Shown here one piece after another: positions 1-9,283 of a DNA stretch of 64,000 nt; within the stretch, counting starts at the first letter, position 1; every line of letters starts with the position of its first letter. Under the pieces are notes generated by a model. It did no database searches. It was not told the DNA's origin and saw nothing but the letters and a program-made list of their open reading frames with translations. This DNA comes from an uncultured Bacteroidales bacterium. Its GTDB lineage: Bacteria > Bacteroidota > Bacteroidia > Bacteroidales > UBA932. The stretch is from assembly GCA_944326335.1 (NCBI GenBank), contig CALVDM010000007.1, forward strand, positions 24,915-88,914. The letters are read 5' to 3'. Position numbers and translations under genes: made by a program.

Positions 1-725
1 TGCATCTCGGTGTCACTGAGGCAGGGAACGGGGACTCTGGAAGAATAAAGTCCGCCGCCGGCATCTCAACCCTGCTGTCCGAAGGAATCGGCGACACTGT
101 GAGGGTCTCTCTCACTGAAGACCCGGAAAACGAAATACCTGTGGCCAGATACCTTTCAGACAGGTACGGCAACAGGCTTCATTCCTCCCTCACCAACCTG
201 TACATGGAAGGAAAGAAGGCCATAGCCACATACGATGCACCGTCGAGGGAAAGGCTGCTTCTCGACTTCTCCTGCGACTTCGGAAAGATGCTTCTCGACA
301 GGAAGATAGATGAAGTGGAACTGCGGGGCCGGTATGCCGGACAGGGCGGAGAGGAAATCCGTCTCGACGGCTCTGAAGAATCTGCCTACCTCTCGGACGA
401 ACTGCTCCAGGCGACAAGACGCAAATTCTACAAACCGGAATACATAGCATGCCCGGGATGCGGCCGCACGATGTACAACCTGGAGGAAACCTTCAATGAA
501 GTGAAACGCAGGACATCGCATCTCAAGGGAATGGTGATAGCAGTGATGGGGTGCATAGTCAACGGGCCCGGCGAGATGGCCGATGCGGACTGGGGATATG
601 TCGGCGAAGGAAACCACAAGGTATCCATATACAGGAAGAAGACACCTGTCCTGCGGCATGTCCCGGAAAACGAAGCCATAGACAGGCTTCTCGAACTGAT
701 AGACAAAGAGGGCCGCGCAGAGTGA
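1..725 (+). CDS. ispG: 4-hydroxy-3-methylbut-2-enyl diphosphate synthase, C-terminal part (partial)
   Basis: The reading frame is open from base 3 and has no start in the window, so only about the last 240 residues are present. IspG (GcpE) is a [4Fe-4S] enzyme that reduces methylerythritol cyclodiphosphate to HMBPP in the non-mevalonate isoprenoid pathway. The visible part begins with the family signature HLGVTEAG, followed by GRIKSAAGI and GIGDTVRVSLTEDP. The C-terminal iron-sulfur domain carries the CPGCGR pair and the third cysteine in GCIVNGPGE. The stretch between these two blocks is the large, plant-like central region common in Bacteroidota. A GTG at 99 is an internal codon, not the start. 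The gene converges on the CNNM gene with a 25-base gap. Confidence 0.95.
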   Translation, partial: HLGVTEAGNGDSGRIKSAAGISTLLSEGIGDTVRVSLTEDPENEIPVARYLSDRYGNRLHSSLTNLYMEGKKAIATYDAPSRERLLLDFSCDFGKMLLDRKIDEVELRGRYAGQGGEEIRLDGSEESAYLSDELLQATRRKFYKPEYIACPGCGRTMYNLEETFNEVKRRTSHLKGMVIAVMGCIVNGPGEMADADWGYVGEGNHKVSIYRKKTPVLRHVPENEAIDRLLELIDKEGRAE

Positions 726-750
726 CGGAAGACAAGCCGGGTTCCGGGAG

Positions 751-2082
751 CTACTTCTGCCCGGACTTTTCGGACTGGTCATTGCTGCCGGCAGCCTGCT
801 CGGGAGCCTGCGGTTCGCGCTTCTTCACAATGACCTTGTCAATCCGCGCACCGTCCATGTCCACAACCTCGAAATCGAAGTCGCGCCATACCACCTTCTC
901 CCCTGCCACCGGCATGTGGTCGAGTTCATCGAGTATGAGGCCGGCGACAGTCGTGTACTCGAAATCCTCCATGGAATCCTCTATGTCGAAGTGTCTGAGG
1001 AAATCGTACATCGGGCACATCCCGTCCACGAGCCATCCGTCGTTGTTGCCTCTCGCTATGATGTCAGGCTCCTCGTGGTCGTCGTTGATATTGCCCACAA
1101 GAGCCTCCATGATATCCTTCAGGGTGATGATTCCGGAGCATGAACCGAACTCGTCGCATACGAGAGCCCTGCTTATCTTCTTCTCCTTCATCTGTTCGAG
1201 AACGGTGTAGACATTCATGTTCTCATGGAAATAGGACGGCTCCTTCATCATCCTGGCGAGGTCGAAGCCCTCCTTGCCTATGTTCAGCACGTATTCCTTG
1301 AGAGAAAGCACGCCCACCACATGGTCGAGGTCGTCCTCCACCACCGGATATTCCTCGAATATGTTACCCTCTATAGTCTCGCGTATCTCCTGCTCGGTCA
1401 TCTCGAGGCTGAGCCACACTATGTCCGCCCTCAATGTCATTATCGTACTGACTTTCAGGTCTCCCAGGGCAAAGACCCTCTCCACGAGGTCCTGCTCGAC
1501 AAGCGACACCTCGCCTTCGTCTGTACCCTCCTGGATTATGGACTTTATCTCTTCCTCCGTCACCTTTGTCTCCTGGTATCTTATCCCGAGGATTTTCACG
1601 ATGAGGGCAGTCGTCCTGGCAAGCAGCCATACGAAAGGTGCTGCTATGACCGAGATGAACTTCATCGGTCCCGCCACGATTTTCGAGACCTTCTCGGACG
1701 CGCTCATGGCTATCCTCTTCGGAACGAGCTCACCGAAAATCAGGGTCAGGAACATGACGAGTATGACTATTATCGTCTGGGCGAGTGCCGAGGCAGCCGT
1801 CGGAGCCATCCCTGCGCTCTCGAGCAGGGCGGAAAACTCGGCTGCTATCTTCTTGCCGGAAAAGATACCGGTCAGTATGCCTATGAGTGTGATGCCTACC
1901 TGTACCGCAGAAAGGAACCGGTCTGGGTCCTGGGCCAGTCCCAGAGCCGTCTTTGCCGCCTTGCTGCCTTTGTTGGCATCGGCCTGCAGACTCGATTTCC
2001 TTGCGGAGATTATCGCAATTTCAGACATTGCAAAGACTCCGTTGAGGAGAATCAGCAAAATTATTATAAAAATTTCTTCCAT
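751..2082 (-). CDS. CNNM/CorC-type transporter (DUF21, CBS pair, CorC_HlyC domain)
   Basis: This 443-residue inner-membrane protein has the three-part layout of the CNNM/CorB family, often annotated as hemolysin. Residues 1-190 form a DUF21 membrane domain beginning with a hydrophobic helix (MEEIFIIILLILLNG). Residues about 205-330 hold two CBS modules, preceded by the typical acidic segment EEIKSIIQEG. Residues about 345-430 form the CorC_HlyC transporter-associated domain. Family members handle Mg2+ or Co2+ and bind ATP-Mg at the CBS pair; the ion here is not known. It is the last gene of the leftward rsfS-ftsH-cdsA-psd cluster and starts 14 bases after psd ends. Confidence 0.9.
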   Translation of the reverse strand: MEEIFIIILLILLNGVFAMSEIAIISARKSSLQADANKGSKAAKTALGLAQDPDRFLSAVQVGITLIGILTGIFSGKKIAAEFSALLESAGMAPTAASALAQTIIVILVMFLTLIFGELVPKRIAMSASEKVSKIVAGPMKFISVIAAPFVWLLARTTALIVKILGIRYQETKVTEEEIKSIIQEGTDEGEVSLVEQDLVERVFALGDLKVSTIMTLRADIVWLSLEMTEQEIRETIEGNIFEEYPVVEDDLDHVVGVLSLKEYVLNIGKEGFDLARMMKEPSYFHENMNVYTVLEQMKEKKISRALVCDEFGSCSGIITLKDIMEALVGNINDDHEEPDIIARGNNDGWLVDGMCPMYDFLRHFDIEDSMEDFEYTTVAGLILDELDHMPVAGEKVVWRDFDFEVVDMDGARIDKVIVKKREPQAPEQAAGSNDQSEKSGQK

Positions 2083-2096
2083 AAGTCAGACGAAGT

Positions 2097-2762
2097 TCAT
2101 TCACCCTTTCCCTTCAATTCGGCAATCACCGTCTCGCAGGCACGGACTTCCTCGCCGAGGGACACCTTGATATCCGCATCGAGCGGCAGATACATGTCTA
2201 TCCTCGAGCCGAACTTTATTATTCCGCACTGCTCTCCCCTGGTCTCGGTCTCCCCAACCACCGAATAACATTCGATTCTGCGGCAGAATGTCCCTGCAAG
2301 CTGTTTGAAAAAGACTTCCCCGTACTCGTTCCTGATTGCTGTGGACGTGTGCTCATTGAGCTCTGACGCCTTCGGGAGGAAGGCAAGGAAATATTTCCCC
2401 GGATGATACCTGTAATATGTCACCTGGCCGCTTATCGGCCAGAAATTCACATGGACATTGAAGAAGTCCATGTATATGGACACCTGGATGCAGTCGCGTT
2501 TCAGGAACTCCGGTTCATAGACCTTCTCGAGGACCACTATCTCCCCGTCTGCCACTGCGGTCACGCATCCGTCACCCTCGGGCTTCACCCTGCGCGGCAC
2601 CCTGAAGAAGAAAATCACGAACCCCATGAAGAACAGGAGCAGGGCTGCTATAGGAAAAGAGACATACAGGCAGTCCACATACCGCATAATCACCCAGATC
2701 AGCAGGCAGCAAATCGCCCATACTACAAAAATTATTCTCCAACCTCCCCTGTGTATCGTCAT
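2097..2762 (-). CDS. psd: Phosphatidylserine decarboxylase, short soluble-type
   Basis: The enzyme decarboxylates phosphatidylserine to phosphatidylethanolamine and uses a pyruvoyl group made by self-cleavage. The chosen ATG at 2762 gives 221 residues (MTIHRGG). The frame extends 12 codons upstream but lacks support there. Two hydrophobic helices lie near residues 8-50. Residues after about 70 form the catalytic fold. The C-terminal FGSRIDMYLP block contains the Gly-Ser processing site, where the serine becomes the pyruvoyl group, as in the short archaeal-like Psd class. The gene follows cdsA, so CDP-diacylglycerol synthesis and phosphatidylethanolamine formation are encoded together. It has its own promoter just upstream. 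Confidence 0.92.
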   Translation of the reverse strand: MTIHRGGWRIIFVVWAICCLLIWVIMRYVDCLYVSFPIAALLLFFMGFVIFFFRVPRRVKPEGDGCVTAVADGEIVVLEKVYEPEFLKRDCIQVSIYMDFFNVHVNFWPISGQVTYYRYHPGKYFLAFLPKASELNEHTSTAIRNEYGEVFFKQLAGTFCRRIECYSVVGETETRGEQCGIIKFGSRIDMYLPLDADIKVSLGEEVRACETVIAELKGKGE

Positions 2763-2786
2763 AACAAGTCCCGGTAAACAATCCTG

Positions 2787-2817
2787 CAAATTTAGCAAAT
2801 TTTAGAATCCGTTCAAA
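2787..2817 (-). promoter_or_regulatory. Bacteroidota-type promoter for psd
   Basis: On the minus strand a TAAATTTG box (2794-2787) matches the TAnnTTTG -7 consensus. It is preceded at 19 bases by TTTG (2817-2814). Transcription would start near base 2782, giving psd a leader of about 20 bases. The -33 element overlaps the cdsA stop codon. Confidence 0.65.
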
Positions 2818-3643
2818 GAACGTTGACCACAAGCAGATATATTATCCCCACCGGAATGGCAATCAATGCGCTGTCGAGCCTGTCGAGGATTCCCCCGTGG
2901 CCCGGCATGATGTGTCCCGTGTCCTTGACGGAATAGTATCTCTTCCACTGGGACTCTATCAGGTCCCCGTAAACTCCGGATATGTTCATGATTACGGACA
3001 GTATCACGCAATGCCAGAGCGGATATCCGAGCATCCCCGTCTTGCACAGCACGACGCCTGCGCACACCGCAAGCACGAGACCGCCCCAGAATCCGGCCCA
3101 GGACTTCTTCGGTGACACCTCCGGGAAAAGCTTCTTCCCGTATTTCTGCCCTATGGTCATCCCGAAGATATAACCTCCGATGTCCGACACCCACGTGATT
3201 ATGAAAAGTGCGAGCAGAAGCATCCCGTCATAGTTGCCCTCCGGGTCGAAGGCAGCGAGGTTCATCATCGTCACGGGCACCGAAATGTACAGCAGTGCCG
3301 TGTACAGGTTGGCGAACTTGCCGAAGTCGGTCTTGTCCTTCACATAGAGTGAATTGACCATGATGACGAACACCGGTATTATGGCAAGCACGACAAGGCG
3401 TCCCGGGAAATGGAAACCCTTGTAGAGATATGTAAGCAGAAAGAGTACAATCGCCGCCATCACCGAGAGGACCTGTGAAAACTTGTACTCCCCTCTCATG
3501 GTCATGCGGTAGAACTCTATCATCATGGCAGACATGAGCCCTGTCATGAGCACGCCGAACGTATATTTGCCTACAAGCAGGCAGGCAACAACTACGGCGA
3601 CAAAGCCAATTCCTGTCAAAGTCCTCAGAATCAGATTTTTCAT
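2813..3643 (-). CDS. cdsA: Phosphatidate cytidylyltransferase (CDP-diacylglycerol synthase)
   Basis: CdsA makes CDP-diacylglycerol from phosphatidate and CTP, the entry point to bacterial phospholipids. The 276-residue protein is almost entirely hydrophobic, with about eight membrane helices, as expected. The C-terminal third carries the family signature: SDIGGYIFG, then SPKKSWAGFWGG, then GDLIESQWKR and KDTGHIMPGHGGILDRLDS. The aspartates and lysines of these blocks bind metal and nucleotide in the family. It starts 15 bases after ftsH and is followed by psd, so substrate and product genes are neighbours. Confidence 0.95.
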   Translation of the reverse strand: MKNLILRTLTGIGFVAVVVACLLVGKYTFGVLMTGLMSAMMIEFYRMTMRGEYKFSQVLSVMAAIVLFLLTYLYKGFHFPGRLVVLAIIPVFVIMVNSLYVKDKTDFGKFANLYTALLYISVPVTMMNLAAFDPEGNYDGMLLLALFIITWVSDIGGYIFGMTIGQKYGKKLFPEVSPKKSWAGFWGGLVLAVCAGVVLCKTGMLGYPLWHCVILSVIMNISGVYGDLIESQWKRYYSVKDTGHIMPGHGGILDRLDSALIAIPVGIIYLLVVNVL

Positions 3644-3658
3644 AGTCCGTCAGAAGTA

Positions 3659-5593
3659 TCAGAATTCCTCCTTTGACTGGTTCGCCCTCGGTCCGAAGAT
3701 ACGCTCGAGGTCGTCAGCGAAAATCACTTCCTTCTCAAGGAGCAGGTCTGCAAGCTCGAGGAACTTCTCCTTGTTGTCCATCAGTATCTTGTAGGTCCTG
3801 TCATGAATTTTGTTGATGAGGGACTTCACCTCTTCATCTATCAGCTCTGCGGTTTTCTCGCTGTATGGCTTGCCGAGCTCATACCCGCGCGAGCCTGAGG
3901 AATCGAAGTATGAGACCGTGCCTATCTTCTCGCTCATACCGTAATATACGACCATTGCGTATGCGGACTTGGTAAGCCTCTCGAGGTCGTTCAAGGCACC
4001 GGTAGAAGGCTGCCCGTTCACGATTTCCTCTGCCACACGGCCTCCGATGAGAGAACACATCTGGTCCATCATCTGGTCTCGGGTCTCGAGCTGCCTCTCT
4101 TCCGGAAGGTACCATGCAGCCCCGAGAGCCTGTCCTCTCGGCACTATCGTCACCTTGAACAGAGGGCTCGCGTTAGGGAGAAGCCAGCTGACAGTGGCAT
4201 GGCCCGCCTCATGATGGGCGATGGACCTCTTCTCCTCCGGAGTGATGATTTTGTTCTTGCGTTCAAGTCCTCCTATTATCCTGTCGACTGCATCGAGGAA
4301 GTCCTGCTTGTCTATTTCAGTCTTGTTCTTCCTGGCTGCAGTGAGCGCAGCCTCGTTGCAGACATTCGCGATGTCGGCCCCGGAAAATCCCGGAGTGTGC
4401 TTCGCAAGGAAGTCCACCTCGAAGTCCGGAGCGAGTTTCAGCCCCTTCAGATGCACCATGAATATCTCCTTGCGCTCGTTCAGGTCCGGCAGGTCCACAT
4501 GAATCTGCCTGTCGAAACGGCCGGCCCTGAGCAATGCCTTGTCGAGAATATCCGCCCTGTTGGTGGCGGCAAGTATGATGACGCCTGAGTTGGAATCGAA
4601 ACCGTCCATCTCGGTAAGGAGCTGGTTCAGGGTGTTTTCCCTCTCGTCATTGGAAGAAAATCCGACATTCTTGCTCCTTGCACGGCCCACCGCGTCTATC
4701 TCGTCTATGAACACGATGCACGGAGCCTTTTCCTTCGCCTGCCTGAACAGGTCCCTCACTCTCGATGCGCCCACTCCGACGAACATCTCCACAAAGTCGG
4801 AACCCGAGATGGAGAAGAACGGCACGTCGGCCTCCCCTGCCACAGCCTTGGCGAGAAGGGTCTTACCCGTGCCCGGAGGACCTACGAGAAGTGCACCCTT
4901 CGGTATCTTTCCCCCGAGTGCGGTATATTTCTTCGGATTCTTCAGGAAGTCCACAATCTCCATGACCTCCTCCTTGGCCCCGTCGAGACCTGCCACATCC
5001 TTGAAAGTCACTTTCATGCTGCTCTTTTCAGCGAGCTTCCCGGTAGATTTGCCCACGTTGAAGAAACCTCCGGCACCACCGGCACCGGCGTTCCTGTTTA
5101 TCCCCCTGAACATGAACACCCACATGAGTATGAGCAGAATCGGGAACAGGAGCCATTCGAGCACGGACCCCCACACCTTGTTGTTGTTCTCAATCACTAC
5201 CCTGAACCTGTCGGTCTCCGGAAGGGATTCGTTCAGAGCCTCGAAAGTCTCCTCGGGATTGAAGCTCCCGGATACGAGGAAAATGAAGTGCGGAGACTTG
5301 GAAGGCACGTTCCCCCCGAACTTGTCCGCGTATTTTGCAAGACGGTCCGGTTTTATCGTCACCTTGCCTTCGAAGTCGTTCCTTACGAAAGTTATCTCCT
5401 TCACATCGCCGGCGAGTATCTGCTGCTTGACATCCTCCCACTCGATCTTCTGCGGATTTGCCCCGCCCTGGTTGAAGAACATCCACACAATCACCAGCAT
5501 GAGAATCATGTAGATCCAGGAGAAGTTGAACCTTATGTTTATCTTCCTGGGGTCTCGCCCCTGTCCGTTGTTGCCTTTGTTGCTGTTGTCCAT
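3659..5593 (-). CDS. ftsH: ATP-dependent zinc metalloprotease FtsH
   Basis: FtsH is the membrane-anchored AAA+ protease that degrades damaged membrane proteins and regulatory proteins. The 644-residue protein has one membrane helix near residues 28-45, an extracytoplasmic domain, and a second helix near 148-164. The AAA module follows, with Walker A GPPGTGKT, Walker B IVFIDEID and the second region of homology (LLRAGRFDRQI). The peptidase domain has the zinc motif HEAGH near residue 460. Length and order match canonical FtsH. A Gly-rich linker (NAGAGGAGG) follows the second helix. The gene lies 15 bases after rsfS and probably shares its promoter. Confidence 0.97.
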   Translation of the reverse strand: MDNSNKGNNGQGRDPRKINIRFNFSWIYMILMLVIVWMFFNQGGANPQKIEWEDVKQQILAGDVKEITFVRNDFEGKVTIKPDRLAKYADKFGGNVPSKSPHFIFLVSGSFNPEETFEALNESLPETDRFRVVIENNNKVWGSVLEWLLFPILLILMWVFMFRGINRNAGAGGAGGFFNVGKSTGKLAEKSSMKVTFKDVAGLDGAKEEVMEIVDFLKNPKKYTALGGKIPKGALLVGPPGTGKTLLAKAVAGEADVPFFSISGSDFVEMFVGVGASRVRDLFRQAKEKAPCIVFIDEIDAVGRARSKNVGFSSNDERENTLNQLLTEMDGFDSNSGVIILAATNRADILDKALLRAGRFDRQIHVDLPDLNERKEIFMVHLKGLKLAPDFEVDFLAKHTPGFSGADIANVCNEAALTAARKNKTEIDKQDFLDAVDRIIGGLERKNKIITPEEKRSIAHHEAGHATVSWLLPNASPLFKVTIVPRGQALGAAWYLPEERQLETRDQMMDQMCSLIGGRVAEEIVNGQPSTGALNDLERLTKSAYAMVVYYGMSEKIGTVSYFDSSGSRGYELGKPYSEKTAELIDEEVKSLINKIHDRTYKILMDNKEKFLELADLLLEKEVIFADDLERIFGPRANQSKEEF

Positions 5594-5608
5594 CGTCTTG
5601 AAATTGTG

Positions 5609-5992
5609 CTACATGTTCTGGTATCCCTGCGGAACGCCCGCACCTTCGTCGGAAAATTCGCATCTGCCGGCATCGGCCCACAGGTCCTCAAGCCTGTAGA
5701 ACTGTCTGTACTGTGTCTGGAAAATGTGGACCACTATGTCTCCGTAGTCGAGGATTATCCAGAGGGAATTCTCGCGTCCCTGCGAGCGCAGAACCTTCCT
5801 GCCGCATTTTTCCGACATCATTTCCTCCACGTTGTCCGCTATGGCATCCACATTGGTAGTTGAATCGGCGTTACATACAATGAACCAGTCGGAAATCGCA
5901 GTTCCGATATTCCTGAGGTCGAGAGACACGACATCCACACCTTTCTTTTCGAGCATCGCGTCCGCAATGACCTTGATTTCGTTGTTATCCAT
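5609..5992 (-). CDS. rsfS: Ribosomal silencing factor RsfS
   Basis: RsfS (Iojap/YbeB family) binds ribosomal protein L14 and blocks subunit joining during nutrient limitation. The ATG at 5992 gives 127 residues; the frame continues 12 codons upstream into an AT-rich leader and that part is not family-like. Typical blocks are KGVDVVSLDLR, SDWFIVCNADSTTNVDAIAD, and the C-terminal stretch WIILDYGDIVVHIF that forms the conserved sheet. It is the first gene of the leftward cluster with ftsH, the usual Bacteroidales arrangement. Confidence 0.95.
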   Translation of the reverse strand: MDNNEIKVIADAMLEKKGVDVVSLDLRNIGTAISDWFIVCNADSTTNVDAIADNVEEMMSEKCGRKVLRSQGRENSLWIILDYGDIVVHIFQTQYRQFYRLEDLWADAGRCEFSDEGAGVPQGYQNM

Positions 5993-6025
5993 CCGGTTTT
6001 TTATATTAATTTTACAATTGAGGAG

Positions 6026-6033
6026 CAAAGATA
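6026..6033 (-). promoter_or_regulatory. Candidate -7 box for the rsfS-ftsH operon
   Basis: TATCTTTG on the minus strand (6033-6026) fits TAnnTTTG and lies 34 bases before the rsfS start. No clear TTTG sits 19-21 bases upstream, so support is moderate. The box lies in the 57-base gap between rsfS and the divergent birA gene. Confidence 0.45.
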
Positions 6034-6049
6034 ATCAAAATCTGCACCA

Positions 6050-6886
6050 ATGGAAAGAATATATGACATCAGATGGTACGATACCCTCGGTTCCACCAAT
6101 GACGAGGCTGCAAGGCATGCCGGAGACCTTGACAATTTGTCAGTCGTGGCAGCCGGATTCCAGACATCCGGCAGAGGGCAGAAAGGGAACAGATGGACAT
6201 CGGAGAAGGGAATGAACCTCACCTTCAGCATATTCCTGCGTTTCACCACGCCTGAGGCCCCTGCGGCCCGCCCGGCATGCCCCGCACTGAAGGCCACGGA
6301 ACAGTTTGTCATATCCGAGATAGCCACCATAGCACAATGCAGGTTTCTTGCTGGTCTCGGGATAGATGCGAAGATAAAATGGCCCAACGACATCTACTGC
6401 GGAGACAGGAAGATATCTGGTATGCTTGTGGAAAATTCCCTCTCCGGCACGTTCCTGAGCACCTCGGTAGTCGGCATCGGTCTGAACGTGAACCAGACGG
6501 CATTCCCTCCGGAACTGCCGAACCCGACATCAGTGAAACTCCTCACGGGGAAGGATTCCGATGTGAGGGGGCTTCTGGAAAGTTTCATGGAGATATTCAC
6601 GGGATGCCTGCAGATTCCTTCGACATCCGCGGAAGCCGGGCAGCTGAAGCACGTATATGAAAGTTTGCTGTACAGACGCGGTCAGGAGGCGGTATTCCTT
6701 GACATTTCCGGACGCCCCGCCTACCTTCCCGCCGATGCTGTAGTCCCGCGGGTCCACGGGAAGGCATCCGGCACGATGTTCAGAGGATGCATCGAAGGGA
6801 TATCCGGGACAGGCATGCTCCGTCTCCGTCTTGTCCCAGGGGAGATTCGGGAGTTCGGATTCAAGGAAATAGCCTACATAATCTGA
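6050..6886 (+). CDS. birA: Biotin--[acetyl-CoA-carboxylase] ligase
   Basis: The enzyme activates biotin as biotinyl-AMP and attaches it to a lysine of biotin carboxyl carrier proteins. The 278-residue protein has the catalytic domain only. There is no N-terminal helix-turn-helix, so it cannot act as a DNA-binding repressor as E. coli BirA does. The motif TSGRGQKGNRW (residues about 40-50) is the biotinyl-adenylate loop. KWPNDIYCGDRKISGMLVEN carries the catalytic lysine and binding strand. A small C-terminal domain follows residue 220. The gene is divergent from rsfS and convergent with ugd. Confidence 0.95.
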   Translation: MERIYDIRWYDTLGSTNDEAARHAGDLDNLSVVAAGFQTSGRGQKGNRWTSEKGMNLTFSIFLRFTTPEAPAARPACPALKATEQFVISEIATIAQCRFLAGLGIDAKIKWPNDIYCGDRKISGMLVENSLSGTFLSTSVVGIGLNVNQTAFPPELPNPTSVKLLTGKDSDVRGLLESFMEIFTGCLQIPSTSAEAGQLKHVYESLLYRRGQEAVFLDISGRPAYLPADAVVPRVHGKASGTMFRGCIEGISGTGMLRLRLVPGEIREFGFKEIAYII

Positions 6887-6898
6887 CGGATGCCCCTG

Positions 6899-8215
6899 TC
6901 AGTCCCGTCTGAATATGTCTCTCGTGTAGACCTTCCCGTACACGTCGTCGAGGACAGGGTCATAGCGGTTGGCTATTATGCATTGGCTCCTGTCCTTGAA
7001 TTTGCGGAGGTCGTTCACGACTTCGCTTCCGAAGAATGTGGTTCCGTCCTCCAGTGTCGGTTCATAGACAATCACCTTGACCCCCTTGGCCTTTATGCGT
7101 TTCATCACACCCTGTATGGAACTCTGGCGGAAATTGTCTGAATTGGACTTCATGGTAAGCCGGTACACTCCGACCACCACATCCTTCTCCCTGCTGAGAT
7201 TCCATGAGCTGTTCGCCGTGTAGTACCCGGCCTTCGCGAGCACCCTGTCTGCAATGAAATCCTTCCTCGTCCGGTTGCTCTCGACTATGGCCTCTATCAG
7301 GTTTTCGGGTACATCCTTGTAATTCGCAAGAAGCTGCTTCGCATCCTTGGGAAGACAGTAGCCGCCGTAGCCGAACGAAGGGTTGTTGTACTGGCTGCCT
7401 ATCCTCGGGTCGAGACATACTCCCTCGATGACCGCCCTTGTGTCCATGCCCTTCAGCTCGGCATACGTGTCAAGCTCGTTGAAATAGGACACCCTGAGTG
7501 CGAGGTAAGTATTTGCAAAGAGCTTCACTGCCTCAGCCTCCTTCAGGTCCATGAACAAGGTCGGGATATCTTCCGCCAGGGCACCTTCCTTCAGCAGTGC
7601 GGCGAATTTCTCCGCAGATGCCATGAGGTCCGCTCCTGCGACCTCGCCGATGGCCGCATTCTCCTGTCCTGTACCGGAAGTCGTCTTCGGATAACCGACT
7701 ATTATCCTGGAAGGATAGAGATTGTCGTACAGGGCCTTGCTTTCCCTCAGAAATTCCGGCGAGAACAGCAGGTTCAGCTTCCTTCCGGCAAAATCCCCGT
7801 CACGGAACCTGTCGGCATACTTCACATAGAGACTCCGGCAATAACCGACCGGTATGGTGCTCTTTATGACCATGACGGCATCCGGGTTTACGGAAAGGAC
7901 CAGGTCTATCACCTCCTCCACGTGGCTCGTGTCGAAATAATTCTTCACCGGGTCATAGTTGGTCGGAGCGGCTATGACGACAAAGGCGGCGTCCCTGTAT
8001 GCTGCAGCCCCGTCTGTGGTCGCAGTCAGGTCCAGACTCTTTTCAGCAAGATATTTCTCGATGTACTCATCCTGGACAGGGGACTTTCTCGAATTTATCA
8101 TGTCCACCTTCTCCGGAATCACATCCACTGCAGTCACCTTGTTGTGCTGTGACAGGAGCACTGCCAGGGACAGTCCGACATAGCCGGTCCCGGCAACAGC
8201 TATTTTCTCATTCAT
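6899..8215 (-). CDS. ugd: UDP-glucose 6-dehydrogenase
   Basis: Ugd oxidises UDP-glucose twice with NAD+ to UDP-glucuronate, a precursor of acidic surface polysaccharides. The 438-residue protein aligns in order with the short E. coli-type enzyme. It has the Rossmann motif [13 protein letters not shown] at the N terminus, the [10 protein letters not shown] block, the [11 protein letters not shown]-like segment [15 protein letters not shown], and the catalytic cysteine in [15 protein letters not shown] (near residue 285). The C-terminal UDP-binding domain contains GVYRLTMKS and the VIVYEP strand. It overlaps the end of the epimerase gene by 8 bases, which suggests translational coupling of consecutive steps. 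Confidence 0.96.
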   Translation of the reverse strand: MNEKIAVAGTGYVGLSLAVLLSQHNKVTAVDVIPEKVDMINSRKSPVQDEYIEKYLAEKSLDLTATTDGAAAYRDAAFVVIAAPTNYDPVKNYFDTSHVEEVIDLVLSVNPDAVMVIKSTIPVGYCRSLYVKYADRFRDGDFAGRKLNLLFSPEFLRESKALYDNLYPSRIIVGYPKTTSGTGQENAAIGEVAGADLMASAEKFAALLKEGALAEDIPTLFMDLKEAEAVKLFANTYLALRVSYFNELDTYAELKGMDTRAVIEGVCLDPRIGSQYNNPSFGYGGYCLPKDAKQLLANYKDVPENLIEAIVESNRTRKDFIADRVLAKAGYYTANSSWNLSREKDVVVGVYRLTMKSNSDNFRQSSIQGVMKRIKAKGVKVIVYEPTLEDGTTFFGSEVVNDLRKFKDRSQCIIANRYDPVLDDVYGKVYTRDIFRRD

Positions 8216-9281
8216 CTGCCTTATACTTCTGTTTGTATTCCCTGTACCATGAGACGAATTTCCGCAGGCCCGTCCTCAAGTCCGTGGATGGCCTGAAGCC
8301 GAAATCCCTCTCCAAATCAGCCGTGTCGGCGTATGTCACCGGCACATCCCCCGGCTGCATCGGGACAAGTTCCATCCTGTCCCGGATGTCGAATCCTTCC
8401 GGGAGCAGCCCTGCGGCGACAAGCTCCTGTCCGAGGATGTCCACGAAATCTGTCAGACTCACCGGAGACCCGTTCCCGATGTTGTAGAGCCTGTACGGAG
8501 GCACAGGCAGGCCGTCCTCACCTTGTCTGCGCTGCGGAGGCTTGTGCATGACCCTGACCACGCCTTCGACAATGTCATCCACGTACGTGAAGTCGCGCAT
8601 GCAGTTGCCGTAGTTGAAAATCCTTATCTTCTCTCCGGAAAGGAGCCTTTCCGTGAAGCCGAAATATGCCATGTCCGGACGTCCTGCAGGGCCGTAGACC
8701 GTGAAGAACCTGAGCCCGGTGGAAGGTATGTCGTAGAGCTTCGAATAGGCGTGCGCCAGAAGTTCGTCGCATTTCTTCGTGGCGGCATAGAGGGACACGG
8801 GGTTGTCCACCTTGTCTCCGGTGGAATACGGGACCTTGCTGTTCGCCCCGTAGACAGAGGAGCTTGACGCATATACAAGGTGTCCCGTACCGGGCTTCCC
8901 TCCGTCGCTGGAATGCCTGCATGCCTCGAGGATGTTGTAGAACCCGATGATGTTCGACTCCATGTACGAGTCCGGATTCGTGATGCTGTACCTCACCCCG
9001 GCCTGGGCCGCAAGGTTGACCACGATTTCCGGCTCGAATCCGGAGAAGACCCTGTCGATGAGGGACTTGTCCGCAATATCCCCCTGGATGAAACGCCAAG
9101 TATTCCCTGTGCCGGGACATGCATTCCCGATTTCCCCGAGCCTGAGCTTCTTGATGCGGACATCGTAATAGCCGTTCAGATTGTCAAGGCCGACAATGTC
9201 ATGTCCTTTTTCTTTCCGGAGCAGGGCAAGAGCCAGATTGGCACCTATGAACCCTGCAGCCCCTGTAATAAGTATCCTCAT
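8208..9281 (-). CDS. UDP-glucuronate 4-epimerase-like NAD-dependent epimerase
   Basis: This short-chain dehydrogenase fold enzyme probably converts UDP-glucuronate to UDP-galacturonate. The N-terminal motif [15 protein letters not shown] binds NAD. SSSSVYG supplies the catalytic serine region, and YAATKK holds the Tyr-x-x-x-Lys pair. The segments [15 protein letters not shown] and [17 protein letters not shown] are typical of the glucuronate 4-epimerase group. The ATG at 9281 (MRILITG) is preferred over an upstream TTG. It begins 2 bases after the Wzi-like gene ends and overlaps ugd, so the pair supplies UDP-GlcA and UDP-GalA. A different uronic or neutral sugar specificity cannot be excluded. 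Confidence 0.88.
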   Translation of the reverse strand: MRILITGAAGFIGANLALALLRKEKGHDIVGLDNLNGYYDVRIKKLRLGEIGNACPGTGNTWRFIQGDIADKSLIDRVFSGFEPEIVVNLAAQAGVRYSITNPDSYMESNIIGFYNILEACRHSSDGGKPGTGHLVYASSSSVYGANSKVPYSTGDKVDNPVSLYAATKKCDELLAHAYSKLYDIPSTGLRFFTVYGPAGRPDMAYFGFTERLLSGEKIRIFNYGNCMRDFTYVDDIVEGVVRVMHKPPQRRQGEDGLPVPPYRLYNIGNGSPVSLTDFVDILGQELVAAGLLPEGFDIRDRMELVPMQPGDVPVTYADTADLERDFGFRPSTDLRTGLRKFVSWYREYKQKYKADE

Positions 9282-9283
9282 CG

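Noticed and set aside
99-725. Complete 208-residue gene starting at GTG 99
   Set aside because: The same frame is open to the window edge and the upstream codons carry the HLGVTEAG signature of IspG, so this is an internal codon.
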